The position numbers were made by a program, and so were the translations under genes. A stretch of 29,572 bases of DNA, taken from contig JAICWX010000079.1 in the NCBI GenBank assembly GCA_025934635.1, positions 1 through 29,572 on the forward strand, read 5' to 3'. Under the pieces are notes generated by a model. That model saw nothing but the letters and a program-made list of their open reading frames with translations. It did not search any database and was not told the origin of the DNA. This DNA comes from Streptosporangiaceae bacterium. GTDB lineage: Bacteria; Actinomycetota; Actinomycetes; Streptosporangiales; Streptosporangiaceae. Below, one piece after another: positions 24,178-29,572 of the stretch; the first letter of the stretch is position 1; every line of letters starts with the position of its first letter.

Positions 24178-25695
24178 ATGGTTAGGCCAGGTTCTCCGGC
24201 CTCGGCGTGGGGGGTCGCCGGGAAAGCCGGATATGCCCTGAGCTGCGTAGCCGCGGCTCTGGTCCTGGCCGTGAGCGGCTTTTCCTACTTTGTCGTGAAT
24301 GACGTGAGCAGCATCGGCGGCTCGCACGCGATCAGCAGCGGACCTTCCATCGGCGCGCAGAACATTTTGCTGATGGGCCTGGAGAGCCGGACTGACTGGA
24401 ACGGCAACATCTTGCCGAACGACATCCTCGGCGCCCTGCACGCCGGCAGCAGGCAGGGGATCGAGAACGGAGTCGGCGGCAACGCCACCAACACGCTGAT
24501 CCTGATCCACATCCCGGCCGGCGGCAAGAAGGCGGTCGCCTTCTCCATCCCGCGTGACGACTGGGTCAACTTCCCCGAGACCTACGACGGGCAGAGCCAG
24601 GGCAAGATCGACCAGGCCTACGGGGACGCCATGGCGGAGAAGCAGTCCCAGCTCTACCAGACCAACCCGAAGATGCCCAAGAACCAGCTCGCCTTCCAGG
24701 GCAACGAAGCCGGCCGCGCGGCCGCGGTGGCCACCGTGTCGATGCTGACCGGGGTGCACATCGACCACTTCGCCGAGATCAACCTGGACGGGTTCTACGA
24801 GCTGGCCAAGGTACTCGGCGGCGTGGAGGTCTGCCTGAAGAACCCGGTGCCGCTGGACACCTACTCGGGCTTCTACGCCAAGAAGGCCGGCTATCAGCAC
24901 CTGACCGCCAAGATGGCGCTGGCGTTCGTCCGCCAGCGGCACGGCCTGACCAACGGCGACCTGGACCGCACCCACCGGCAGCAGGCATTCCTGGACTCGA
25001 TCATGCAGCAGCTGCGGACCGAGGGCGTGCTCAGCGACCTCGGCAAGATCAACTCGCTGCTCTCCGTGGCCAAGAAGTACGTGATCACCGACTCCGGCTG
25101 GGACCTGCTCGACTTCGCCACCCAGATGCGCGGCCTGAACAGCAGCAACCTGACCTTCCACACGCTGCCGATCGTGGCCTACGCCACCATCGCCGGGCAG
25201 TCCGCCAACCAGGTCGATCCCGCCCTGATCCAGAAGCTCGTGCAGCAGACCTTCTACCCGGTCCCCGTCGCCTCCGGCTCGGCTCGGCCGAAGCCCTCCA
25301 GCCCGCCCTCGATCAACGCGGCCGTCGCCGCCAAGACCACCGTGGACGTGTACAACGGCGGCAGCACCCAGGGGCTGGCCAGCCAGGTCTCGGACGCGCT
25401 GGTCAAGGACGGGTTCAAGGCCGGCCTGGTGGGCAACGCCAGCGCGCTGTCCGCGACCCAGGTTCTCTACGGCACGGGCTCGGCGGCCGGCGCCGGCCAG
25501 GTCGCCAAGCTGTTCGGCGTCAGCGCGACGGCCAGTACCGAGGTGGCGGCCGGGCACGTCCAGGTCATGCTGGGCGGGAACGCCGCGGTGCCGGGGGCCA
25601 CGCCGTCCTCCTCGACGTCGGTGGTTCCGCTGCCCACCACGGGGGTGCAGGGCGGTGCGGTCAACGCCAAGAACGGCATCCCCTGTGTTGACTGA
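24178..25695 (+). CDS. LytR-CpsA-Psr (LCP) family wall-polymer ligase with LytR_C domain
   Basis: A 505-aa membrane-anchored enzyme that attaches undecaprenyl-linked polymers (teichoic acid or other glycopolymers) to peptidoglycan. One N-terminal TM helix (about 16-40) is followed by the extracytoplasmic LCP domain with the lipid-phosphate-binding arginines in SIPRDDWV (Arg126), FVRQRHGL (Arg252, Arg254) and DLDRTHRQQ (Arg264, Arg267). A C-terminal LytR_C domain (about 385-465) opens with VDVYNGGSTQGLASQV. Start ATG 24178 has GAGGAA 7 nt upstream. The acceptor polymer is unknown. The last codons belong to a 14-bp unit repeated three times across the stop. Confidence 0.93.
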   Translation: MVRPGSPASAWGVAGKAGYALSCVAAALVLAVSGFSYFVVNDVSSIGGSHAISSGPSIGAQNILLMGLESRTDWNGNILPNDILGALHAGSRQGIENGVGGNATNTLILIHIPAGGKKAVAFSIPRDDWVNFPETYDGQSQGKIDQAYGDAMAEKQSQLYQTNPKMPKNQLAFQGNEAGRAAAVATVSMLTGVHIDHFAEINLDGFYELAKVLGGVEVCLKNPVPLDTYSGFYAKKAGYQHLTAKMALAFVRQRHGLTNGDLDRTHRQQAFLDSIMQQLRTEGVLSDLGKINSLLSVAKKYVITDSGWDLLDFATQMRGLNSSNLTFHTLPIVAYATIAGQSANQVDPALIQKLVQQTFYPVPVASGSARPKPSSPPSINAAVAAKTTVDVYNGGSTQGLASQVSDALVKDGFKAGLVGNASALSATQVLYGTGSAAGAGQVAKLFGVSATASTEVAAGHVQVMLGGNAAVPGATPSSSTSVVPLPTTGVQGGAVNAKNGIPCVD

Positions 25696-25725
25696 GCTGT
25701 GTTGACTGAGCTGTGTTGACTGAGC
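25684..25725. repeat. Three tandem 14-bp units TGTGTTGACTGAGC across the LCP stop
   Basis: Exact units at 25684, 25698 and 25712, with a partial fourth (TGTG) following. The first unit contains the final codons and the stop of the LCP gene, so the other two appear to be non-coding copies of the gene's 3' end. Each carries a TTGACT that looks like a -35 box, but none is correctly spaced from the TAGGCT at 25760. Confidence 0.9.
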
Positions 25726-25759
25726 TGTGCCGGCTAAGGCCGGGCCGGCTCCGACCGGT

Positions 25760-25765
25760 TAGGCT
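25760..25765 (+). promoter_or_regulatory. -10 box TAGGCT before the B12-binding gene (probable leaderless start)
   Basis: TAGGCT ends 7 nt before GTG 25773, the same geometry as at tsaB. No Shine-Dalgarno sequence is present. It supports GTG 25773 as the start over the longer frame beginning at 25713 in the repeat. Confidence 0.5.
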
Positions 25766-25772
25766 TGCCATC

Positions 25773-26186
25773 GTGGGCAAGATCCGGGTAATCGTCGCGA
25801 AGGCCGGGCTCGACGGCCATGACCGGGGAGCGAAGGTGGTGGCCCGCGCGCTGCGTGACGCCGGCGTGGAGGTCATCTACACCGGGCTGCACCAGACACC
25901 GGAGCAGATCGTCGCGGCCGCCATCCAGGAAGACGTGGACGCGATCGGGCTCTCCATTCTCTCCGGTGCGCACATGACGCTCTTCGCCCGGGTAATCGAG
26001 CTGCTCAAGGAGCGGAACGCCACCGACATCGTGGTGTTCGGCGGCGGCATCATCCCGGACGAGGACATCGCGGAGCTGGCCCGGATGGGGGTGGCCAGGG
26101 TTTTCACCCCGGGCGCGCCCACCACCGAGATCATCGCCTGGGTCCGCGACAAGTTCGGCCGTGAGGTAGCGGAAAGCCAGGCCTGA
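25773..26186 (+). CDS. Stand-alone cobalamin-binding subunit of a B12-dependent acyl-CoA mutase (IcmB/methylmalonyl-CoA mutase small subunit-like)
   Basis: A 137-aa protein that is a single B12-binding Rossmann domain. The base-off/His-on motif DxHxxG appears as Asp14-Gly-His16-Asp-Arg-Gly19, His16 being the lower cobalt ligand. LSILSGAH and [10 protein letters not shown] follow, as in methylmalonyl-CoA mutase C-terminal domains. Its size matches IcmB, the small subunit of isobutyryl-CoA mutase, and from memory an icmB-like gene also lies between pcrA and sucC in Streptomyces. Isobutyryl- versus methylmalonyl- or other acyl-CoA specificity resides in the large subunit, which is not in the window. 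A 774-bp non-coding stretch follows. Confidence 0.88.
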   Translation: MGKIRVIVAKAGLDGHDRGAKVVARALRDAGVEVIYTGLHQTPEQIVAAAIQEDVDAIGLSILSGAHMTLFARVIELLKERNATDIVVFGGGIIPDEDIAELARMGVARVFTPGAPTTEIIAWVRDKFGREVAESQA

Positions 26187-26311
26187 GCCAGTCGTTCCGT
26201 GACTTCGAGGGCCATGTAGCCCGTACGGCTCTTCGGCCGTGAGGCTCACGGGGCGGTGATGCCCGTGGTACTCCTGGCGTCCTGCCGCCGTATTCCGGGT
26301 AGCGCGGCTGA

Positions 26312-26367
26312 CGGCATGGATGGAGCACCCATGCCGCTCCCGCGGCATGAATGGAGCATTCATGTCG
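26312..26367. ncRNA. Twin hairpins with identical GGAGC loops (candidate structured RNA or palindromic repeat)
   Basis: Hairpin 1 (26312-26336) and hairpin 2 (26343-26367) are each 25 nt: 10-nt arms around a 5-nt loop GGAGC. Arm 1 starts CGGCATGGAT and arm 2 CGGCATGAAT. The seventh stem pair (counting inside the closing C-G) is G-C in the first and A-T in the second, a compensatory change; one mismatch (hairpin 1) and one wobble (hairpin 2) remain. The two begin 31 nt apart. On the other strand the loops read GCTCC. Transcription has not been shown, so the RNA label is a hypothesis. Confidence 0.4.
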
Positions 26368-26621
26368 TTACCGGGAGCCAGGTGAGGGCCGGGGCGGGTG
26401 ACGGGCGCGGACTGTGGTGCGGGTGCGGCAGCTGATGCCGGGAACCCGGGCCGCGTATCAGCCGCCGGACCTCACTCCGCAAGAGTCACACCATGGAGCC
26501 ATCCGGCGTGCAACAAGAGAACGATAAAACCACATCAGTCGCTTTACGCTCACGGTCGGCCAGTACTGGAAATACTTGAAATGTACTGAATAAAAGACCG
26601 AATCGCATCAGGAATCAACAC

Positions 26622-26650
26622 TTGACGATGGCAGCCTGCGTATTCATACT
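26622..26650 (+). promoter_or_regulatory. Sigma-70-like promoter TTGACG, 17 bp, CATACT
   Basis: -35 TTGACG (26622-26627, 5 of 6 consensus) and -10 CATACT (26645-26650, 4 of 6) are separated by exactly 17 bp in an AT-rich patch. It is the best promoter match in the window. Transcription would begin near 26657, leaving a leader of about 300 nt before TTG 26961. Confidence 0.55.
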
Positions 26651-26942
26651 CAAATTACGCCATTTTCCGGCAGGGTCGTCGGCGGGTCCACATTCCGGCC
26701 TGGTTGCCTCCGGGATCATGCGGTCGCCGGGCTCCTGCGTGCTGCTCGCGCTGTTTCGCTGATCCTGGATGCGAGCCTTGATGCTGGTGAGTGAGCTGAG
26801 CCGCTGGCCCTGGCGCGAATTGGCTGGTGTCACCGTGAAGATCAACGCCATACGGGGTGTTCCTGAGCGGGATCTGAGTCCGGAGCCTGTGCCGTCTATC
26901 GCGGCGGTCACTATGCGTGCCGGATATGGCCATGGGCGGAGC

Positions 26943-26950
26943 AAAAGGAG
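26943..26950 (+). promoter_or_regulatory. Ribosome binding site AAAAGGAG that fixes a TTG start
   Basis: AAAAGGAG lies 10 nt before TTG 26961. Starting there gives a clean signal peptide; the upstream in-frame ATG at 26769 would put about 64 non-secretory residues before it. Confidence 0.7.
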
Positions 26951-26960
26951 TGACGGGGCG

Positions 26961-28532
26961 TTGAAGCAGCGAAATGTAATCACAGCCGCGATAGCGGCGG
27001 CCGGGCTAGTCATCGCGACCGCCGCCAGCGCCATGTCCGCGCCAGCGGCCCAGGCGACTGCGGTCCAGGCGACTGCGGTCCAGGCGACTGCGGTCCAGAC
27101 GACTGCGGTCAATGCGACTGCGGTCCAGACGACTGCGGTCAATGCGACTGCGGTCAATGCGACTGCCGGGCCAGCCATCAAGCTGATCGCGGCCCAGCAC
27201 ACCGTTAGCGCGCCGCGATTCGGGAAGCAGGTGTTCGTCAACCCGGGCATCTGGGTGGCATCGCTCGGAGCGCCACTGCAATTGAACGTCGGCCGCGCGA
27301 GCTATACCCGTCCAGTCACTATTACCCAGGTCATCAGCCAGCCGGGGCTGCCGCCGCAGACGAGGGCGCTGCCCGCCAGCGTCCTCGACGGCTGGAACGG
27401 ACTGAAGAACTTCGTCAGCCTCACCATCAGGAACAAGGCCGGCCGGATCGTCGCCAGCACCCGGCTGGGCCTGTGCCCTGATTCCTACGATACCGAGCGC
27501 GCCCGCCCGGACAGCCCGTCCACGTCGCCGTATCCGCAGCAGTGCGGGGCCAGTGACCCGTTCCAGCTCGGCGCGGTGTGGGGCATCCAGCAGGGATGGG
27601 CGGTCAACGCGGCTCAGTTCGGCCGGACGTACCGGCTGGCGCTGGGGACCTACCGCGTGACCGTATCCATCACCCCGGCCTACACCCGGCTGTTCGGCAT
27701 ACCTCCGGCGAATGCCACCGCGACCGTCGTCATGAACGTGGTGAAAGGAAGCGCCTGCTGTGCCGCCGGGCAGACGCGACCGCGGACACCGGCGCGGCCG
27801 GCCGCCCTCGCTAAGCTGCCCGCCGTTCCGCTGCTGACGAACCCGCCGGAGTCCGCGCTCCCTGACCTAGTGCCGCTTCCGGCCTGGGGGATACGCACGA
27901 CCCATGCCGCGGGCCGTGATCTCGTCGACTTCTCCGCCACCGTGTGGGTGGGCGGAAACGGGCAGCTCGACGTGCAGGGCTTCCGGGTGAAAAGCTCGCC
28001 GGTCATGGCTGCCTACCAGTACTTCTGGCAGGACGGGCAGGTTATCGGCCGTGCCCGCGCCGGAACCATGGGATTCGACGCCAAGCCCGGCCACGGTCAC
28101 TGGCATTTCGAGCAGTTCGCCGCCTACCGGCTGCTCGGCCCGGGCGGCCAGCTTGTCCTCCGCAGCCAGAAAACGGGTTTCTGCATCGCGCCGACCGACG
28201 CTGTCGACCTGCTTCTCCCCAACGCCGTCTGGCAGCCGTCATTCATCGGATTCTCGGGCCAGTGCGGAAGCCCCAGCGCGTTGTGGGTGCGGGAAATGAT
28301 GCCAGTCGGCTGGGGGGACACTTACGCTCAGTCCATAGCAGGCCAGGCGTTCGACATCACGAACCTGCGCAACGGCACGTACTACATCCAGGTGATGGCC
28401 AACCCGGGGCACATCCTGCACGAGACGACGACCGCGAACGACGTCACGGTCCGGAAGGTGATCATCAGCGGGACCCGGGGCCACCGGCACGTCAAGGTGC
28501 CGGCCTGGAACGGGATCGACCCTGAGCGGTGA
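26961..28532 (+). CDS. Secreted lysyl-oxidase-like protein with N-terminal pentapeptide repeat
   Basis: A 523-aa exported protein using TTG as start. Residues 1-24 form a signal peptide (MKQRN, hydrophobic stretch, ASA or APAA cleavage region). Residues 31-70 are eight (Q/N)(A/T)TAV pentapeptides. Residues about 71-290 are a beta-rich region with no assigned domain. The C-terminal part resembles the lysyl oxidase family: [11 protein letters not shown], the copper-ligand motif [10 protein letters not shown] (His378, His380, His382) and ending [17 protein letters not shown]. Lysyl oxidases oxidise lysine side chains to aldehydes using copper and a lysine-tyrosylquinone; activity here is untested. 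A Thr/Ala-rich repeat at the mature N-terminus could be a glycosylated spacer (inference). It is flanked by hairpin-rich DNA and sucC. Confidence 0.82.
   Translation: MKQRNVITAAIAAAGLVIATAASAMSAPAAQATAVQATAVQATAVQTTAVNATAVQTTAVNATAVNATAGPAIKLIAAQHTVSAPRFGKQVFVNPGIWVASLGAPLQLNVGRASYTRPVTITQVISQPGLPPQTRALPASVLDGWNGLKNFVSLTIRNKAGRIVASTRLGLCPDSYDTERARPDSPSTSPYPQQCGASDPFQLGAVWGIQQGWAVNAAQFGRTYRLALGTYRVTVSITPAYTRLFGIPPANATATVVMNVVKGSACCAAGQTRPRTPARPAALAKLPAVPLLTNPPESALPDLVPLPAWGIRTTHAAGRDLVDFSATVWVGGNGQLDVQGFRVKSSPVMAAYQYFWQDGQVIGRARAGTMGFDAKPGHGHWHFEQFAAYRLLGPGGQLVLRSQKTGFCIAPTDAVDLLLPNAVWQPSFIGFSGQCGSPSALWVREMMPVGWGDTYAQSIAGQAFDITNLRNGTYYIQVMANPGHILHETTTANDVTVRKVIISGTRGHRHVKVPAWNGIDPER
27051..27170 (+). 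repeat. Eight 15-bp tandem units encoding QATAV-type pentapeptides
   Basis: Units start at 27051 and every 15 bp after: three identical (CAGGCGACTGCGGTC), then variants beginning CAGAC or AATGC, and a last degenerate unit. The 10-bp core GACTGCGGTC is constant in seven of eight. They encode QATAV x3, [25 protein letters not shown]. The alternation of CAGAC and AATGC units suggests a 30-bp step in the expansion. Confidence 0.95.
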
Positions 28533-28610
28533 GCCCGGCCGGTTACCGCTGAGAGTCAGCTCACACAGCGGCCGTCGCGGGCCGGGCCGCCGGACGGGCA
28601 GGCCAAAGGC

Positions 28611-28616
28611 TAGGCT
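28611..28616 (+). promoter_or_regulatory. -10 box TAGGCT before sucC
   Basis: TAGGCT lies 58 nt before GTG 28675, predicting a leader of about 50 nt. No clear -35 is visible in the GC-rich upstream sequence. It is the same box as at 5160, 24123 and 25760. Confidence 0.45.
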
Positions 28617-28674
28617 TCCCCTGAACGCCGTGCGTGACGCGGCGAAACCAGACGGAACCCAGAACGGACCCCCT

Positions 28675-29572
28675 GTGGACCTGTTTGAGTATCAGGCGAA
28701 AGAACTGTTCGCCGAGTACGGCGTCCCGGTGCAGGCCGGCCAGGTCGCCCGGACGGCCGAGGAAGCGCGTGAGATAGCCGCGGCGTTCGCCGCCGAAGGC
28801 CACCCGCTGGTCGTGGTGAAGGCCCAGGTCAAAACCGGCGGCCGCGGGAAGGCCGGCGGCGTCAAGCTGGCTAACGGCCCCGACGAGGCCTTCGGCAAGG
28901 CCAGCCAGATCCTCGGCATGGACATCAAGGGCCATACCGTGCACTCGGTGCTCATCGCCCAGGCGGTGGACATCGCGGCCGAGTACTACCTTTCCTTCCT
29001 GCTGGACCGGGCGAACCGCACGTTCCTGGCCATCTGCTCGGTGCAGGGCGGCATGGAGATCGAAGAGGTCGCGCACAGCGCGCCCGACGCGATAGCGCGC
29101 ATCCCGGTATCCCCGCTGACCGGCGTGGACGCGGCCAAGGCGGCGGAGATCATCGCCGCGGGCCGGATCCCGGCCGAGGCGGCCGAGGGCGCCGCCCTGC
29201 TGGCCGAGCGGCTGTGGTGCATGTTCGCCGACGAAGACGCCACGCTGGTCGAGGTCAACCCCATGGCGGTGACCGAGCAGGGCGAGGTGCTCGCGGTGGA
29301 CGGCAAGGTGACGCTGGACGACAACGCCTCGTTCCGCCAGGAGCACGCTCGCTTCGACGACACCAGCAACACCGACCCGATCGAGGCCCGGGCCCGCGAG
29401 AAGCACCTCAACTACGTCAAGCTCGAGGGCGAGGTCGGCATCATCGGCAACGGCGCCGGGCTGGTCATGAGCACCCTGGACGTCGTCGCGTACGCCGGCG
29501 AGGAGTTCGGCGGCGTCCGCCCGGCCAACTTCCTCGACATCGGCGGCGGCGCCTCGGCCGAGGTGATGGCCA
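28675..29572 (+). CDS. sucC: Succinyl-CoA synthetase beta subunit SucC (3' truncated by window)
   Basis: The first 299 codons of the ADP/GDP-forming succinate-CoA ligase beta subunit, a TCA-cycle enzyme that makes ATP or GTP from succinyl-CoA. The N-terminus [19 protein letters not shown] is nearly canonical, followed by the ATP-grasp motif [19 protein letters not shown], then LVEVNPMAV with metal-binding residues, and the start of the CoA-ligase domain ([14 protein letters not shown] and [10 protein letters not shown]). The frame is open to the last base. GTG 28675 is chosen from family alignment; only a weak purine-rich site precedes it. sucD would be expected just beyond the window. Confidence 0.96.
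   Translation, partial: MDLFEYQAKELFAEYGVPVQAGQVARTAEEAREIAAAFAAEGHPLVVVKAQVKTGGRGKAGGVKLANGPDEAFGKASQILGMDIKGHTVHSVLIAQAVDIAAEYYLSFLLDRANRTFLAICSVQGGMEIEEVAHSAPDAIARIPVSPLTGVDAAKAAEIIAAGRIPAEAAEGAALLAERLWCMFADEDATLVEVNPMAVTEQGEVLAVDGKVTLDDNASFRQEHARFDDTSNTDPIEARAREKHLNYVKLEGEVGIIGNGAGLVMSTLDVVAYAGEEFGGVRPANFLDIGGGASAEVMA

Larger units (their letters stand above)
26187..26960. other. 774-bp gene-poor region with hairpin cluster, AT-rich core and promoter
   Basis: Between the B12-binding gene and the TTG start of the lysyl-oxidase-like gene. 26209-26267 holds several short overlapping hairpins (26209-26222, 26225-26240, 26237-26251, 26247-26267), some mutually exclusive. 26312-26367 holds twin hairpins with identical loops. 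26510-26660 is AT-rich, with an inverted pair CAGTAC (26561-26566) and GTACTG (26583-26588) and a good promoter at 26622-26650. The rest, about 26660-26940, would be a leader of about 300 nt. Open frames here have no recognisable domain and I call none. Confidence 0.6.

Noticed and set aside
26398..26589. 63-codon plus-strand frame in the long gap
   Set aside because: No domain, no ribosome site, and it crosses from GC-rich to AT-rich DNA without coding-like third-position bias.
26769..26960. ATG 26769 as start of the lysyl-oxidase-like gene
   Set aside because: It places about 64 residues before an obvious signal peptide and has no ribosome site, while TTG 26961 has a strong one.
27051..27170. 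Possible CRISPR or minisatellite array
   Set aside because: Units are contiguous with no spacers, in frame, and inside a coding sequence.
26615..27250. Minus-strand frame rich in LTAV/WTAV repeats
   Set aside because: The repeats are the reverse reading of the 15-bp coding repeat; the frame has no ribosome site and conflicts with the signal-peptide gene on the plus strand.
28530..28564. Possible terminator after the lysyl-oxidase-like gene (GTGAGC/GCTCAC and GCTGA/TCAGC arms)
   Set aside because: Short competing stems and no T-run; not strong enough to call.

Overview
The window is a chromosomal segment from a high-GC actinomycete. The supporting evidence is the very GC-rich third codon positions, frequent GTG starts, ATGA stop/start overlaps, TAGGCT-type -10 boxes, a cvnABCD conservon, an XRE/DUF5753 plus DUF397 pair, an LCP wall ligase and a PcrA with actinobacterial features. 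I cannot name the genus. No tRNA, rRNA, CRISPR array, insertion sequence or prophage gene was seen.

Layout. (1) 1-8451, + strand, housekeeping block: the 3' end of glmM, a bifunctional NAD(P)HX repair enzyme, alr, tsaE, a Pro/Gly-rich single-pass membrane protein, tsaB, rimI, tsaD and a zinc alcohol dehydrogenase. Short gaps and 4-nt overlaps indicate translational coupling. It joins cell-wall precursor synthesis (GlmM, Alr) with t6A tRNA modification (TsaE/B/D). (2) 8452-11920, - strand: a CoxG-type SRPBCC protein, a PIG-L/LmbE deacetylase and an APC permease, with a palindromic terminator between the last two. (3) 12148-13353, +: a saccharopine-dehydrogenase-like oxidoreductase divergent from the permease. 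(4) 13370-20003, a regulatory island: XRE/DUF5753 regulator and DUF397 protein (-), an RsbW-like ATPase (+), and a complete conservon cvnA-B-C-D (-), in which a sensor-kinase-like protein, a roadblock protein, a DUF742 protein and a small GTPase are probably translationally coupled. (5) 20262-25695: pcrA (+), a convergent, 3'-overlapping DUF6542-type membrane protein (-), and an LCP-LytR_C wall ligase (+). (6) 25773-29572: a stand-alone B12-binding mutase subunit, a 774-bp gap rich in hairpins, a secreted lysyl-oxidase-like protein with a 15-bp repeat and a TTG start, and the 5' part of sucC, which runs off the window.

Most genes are known families. The least explained parts are non-coding: twin hairpins with identical GGAGC loops at 26312-26367 inside a wider hairpin cluster, a 17-bp inverted repeat with an AT-rich loop between convergent genes at 8575-8634, inverted repeats between the DUF397 and ATPase genes, and a terminator directly abutting the deacetylase start codon. 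Several genes share TAGGCT/TAGGAT boxes, and some of these lie 6-7 nt before the start codon, suggesting leaderless mRNAs. All functions are inferred from motifs read by eye; no database search was run.
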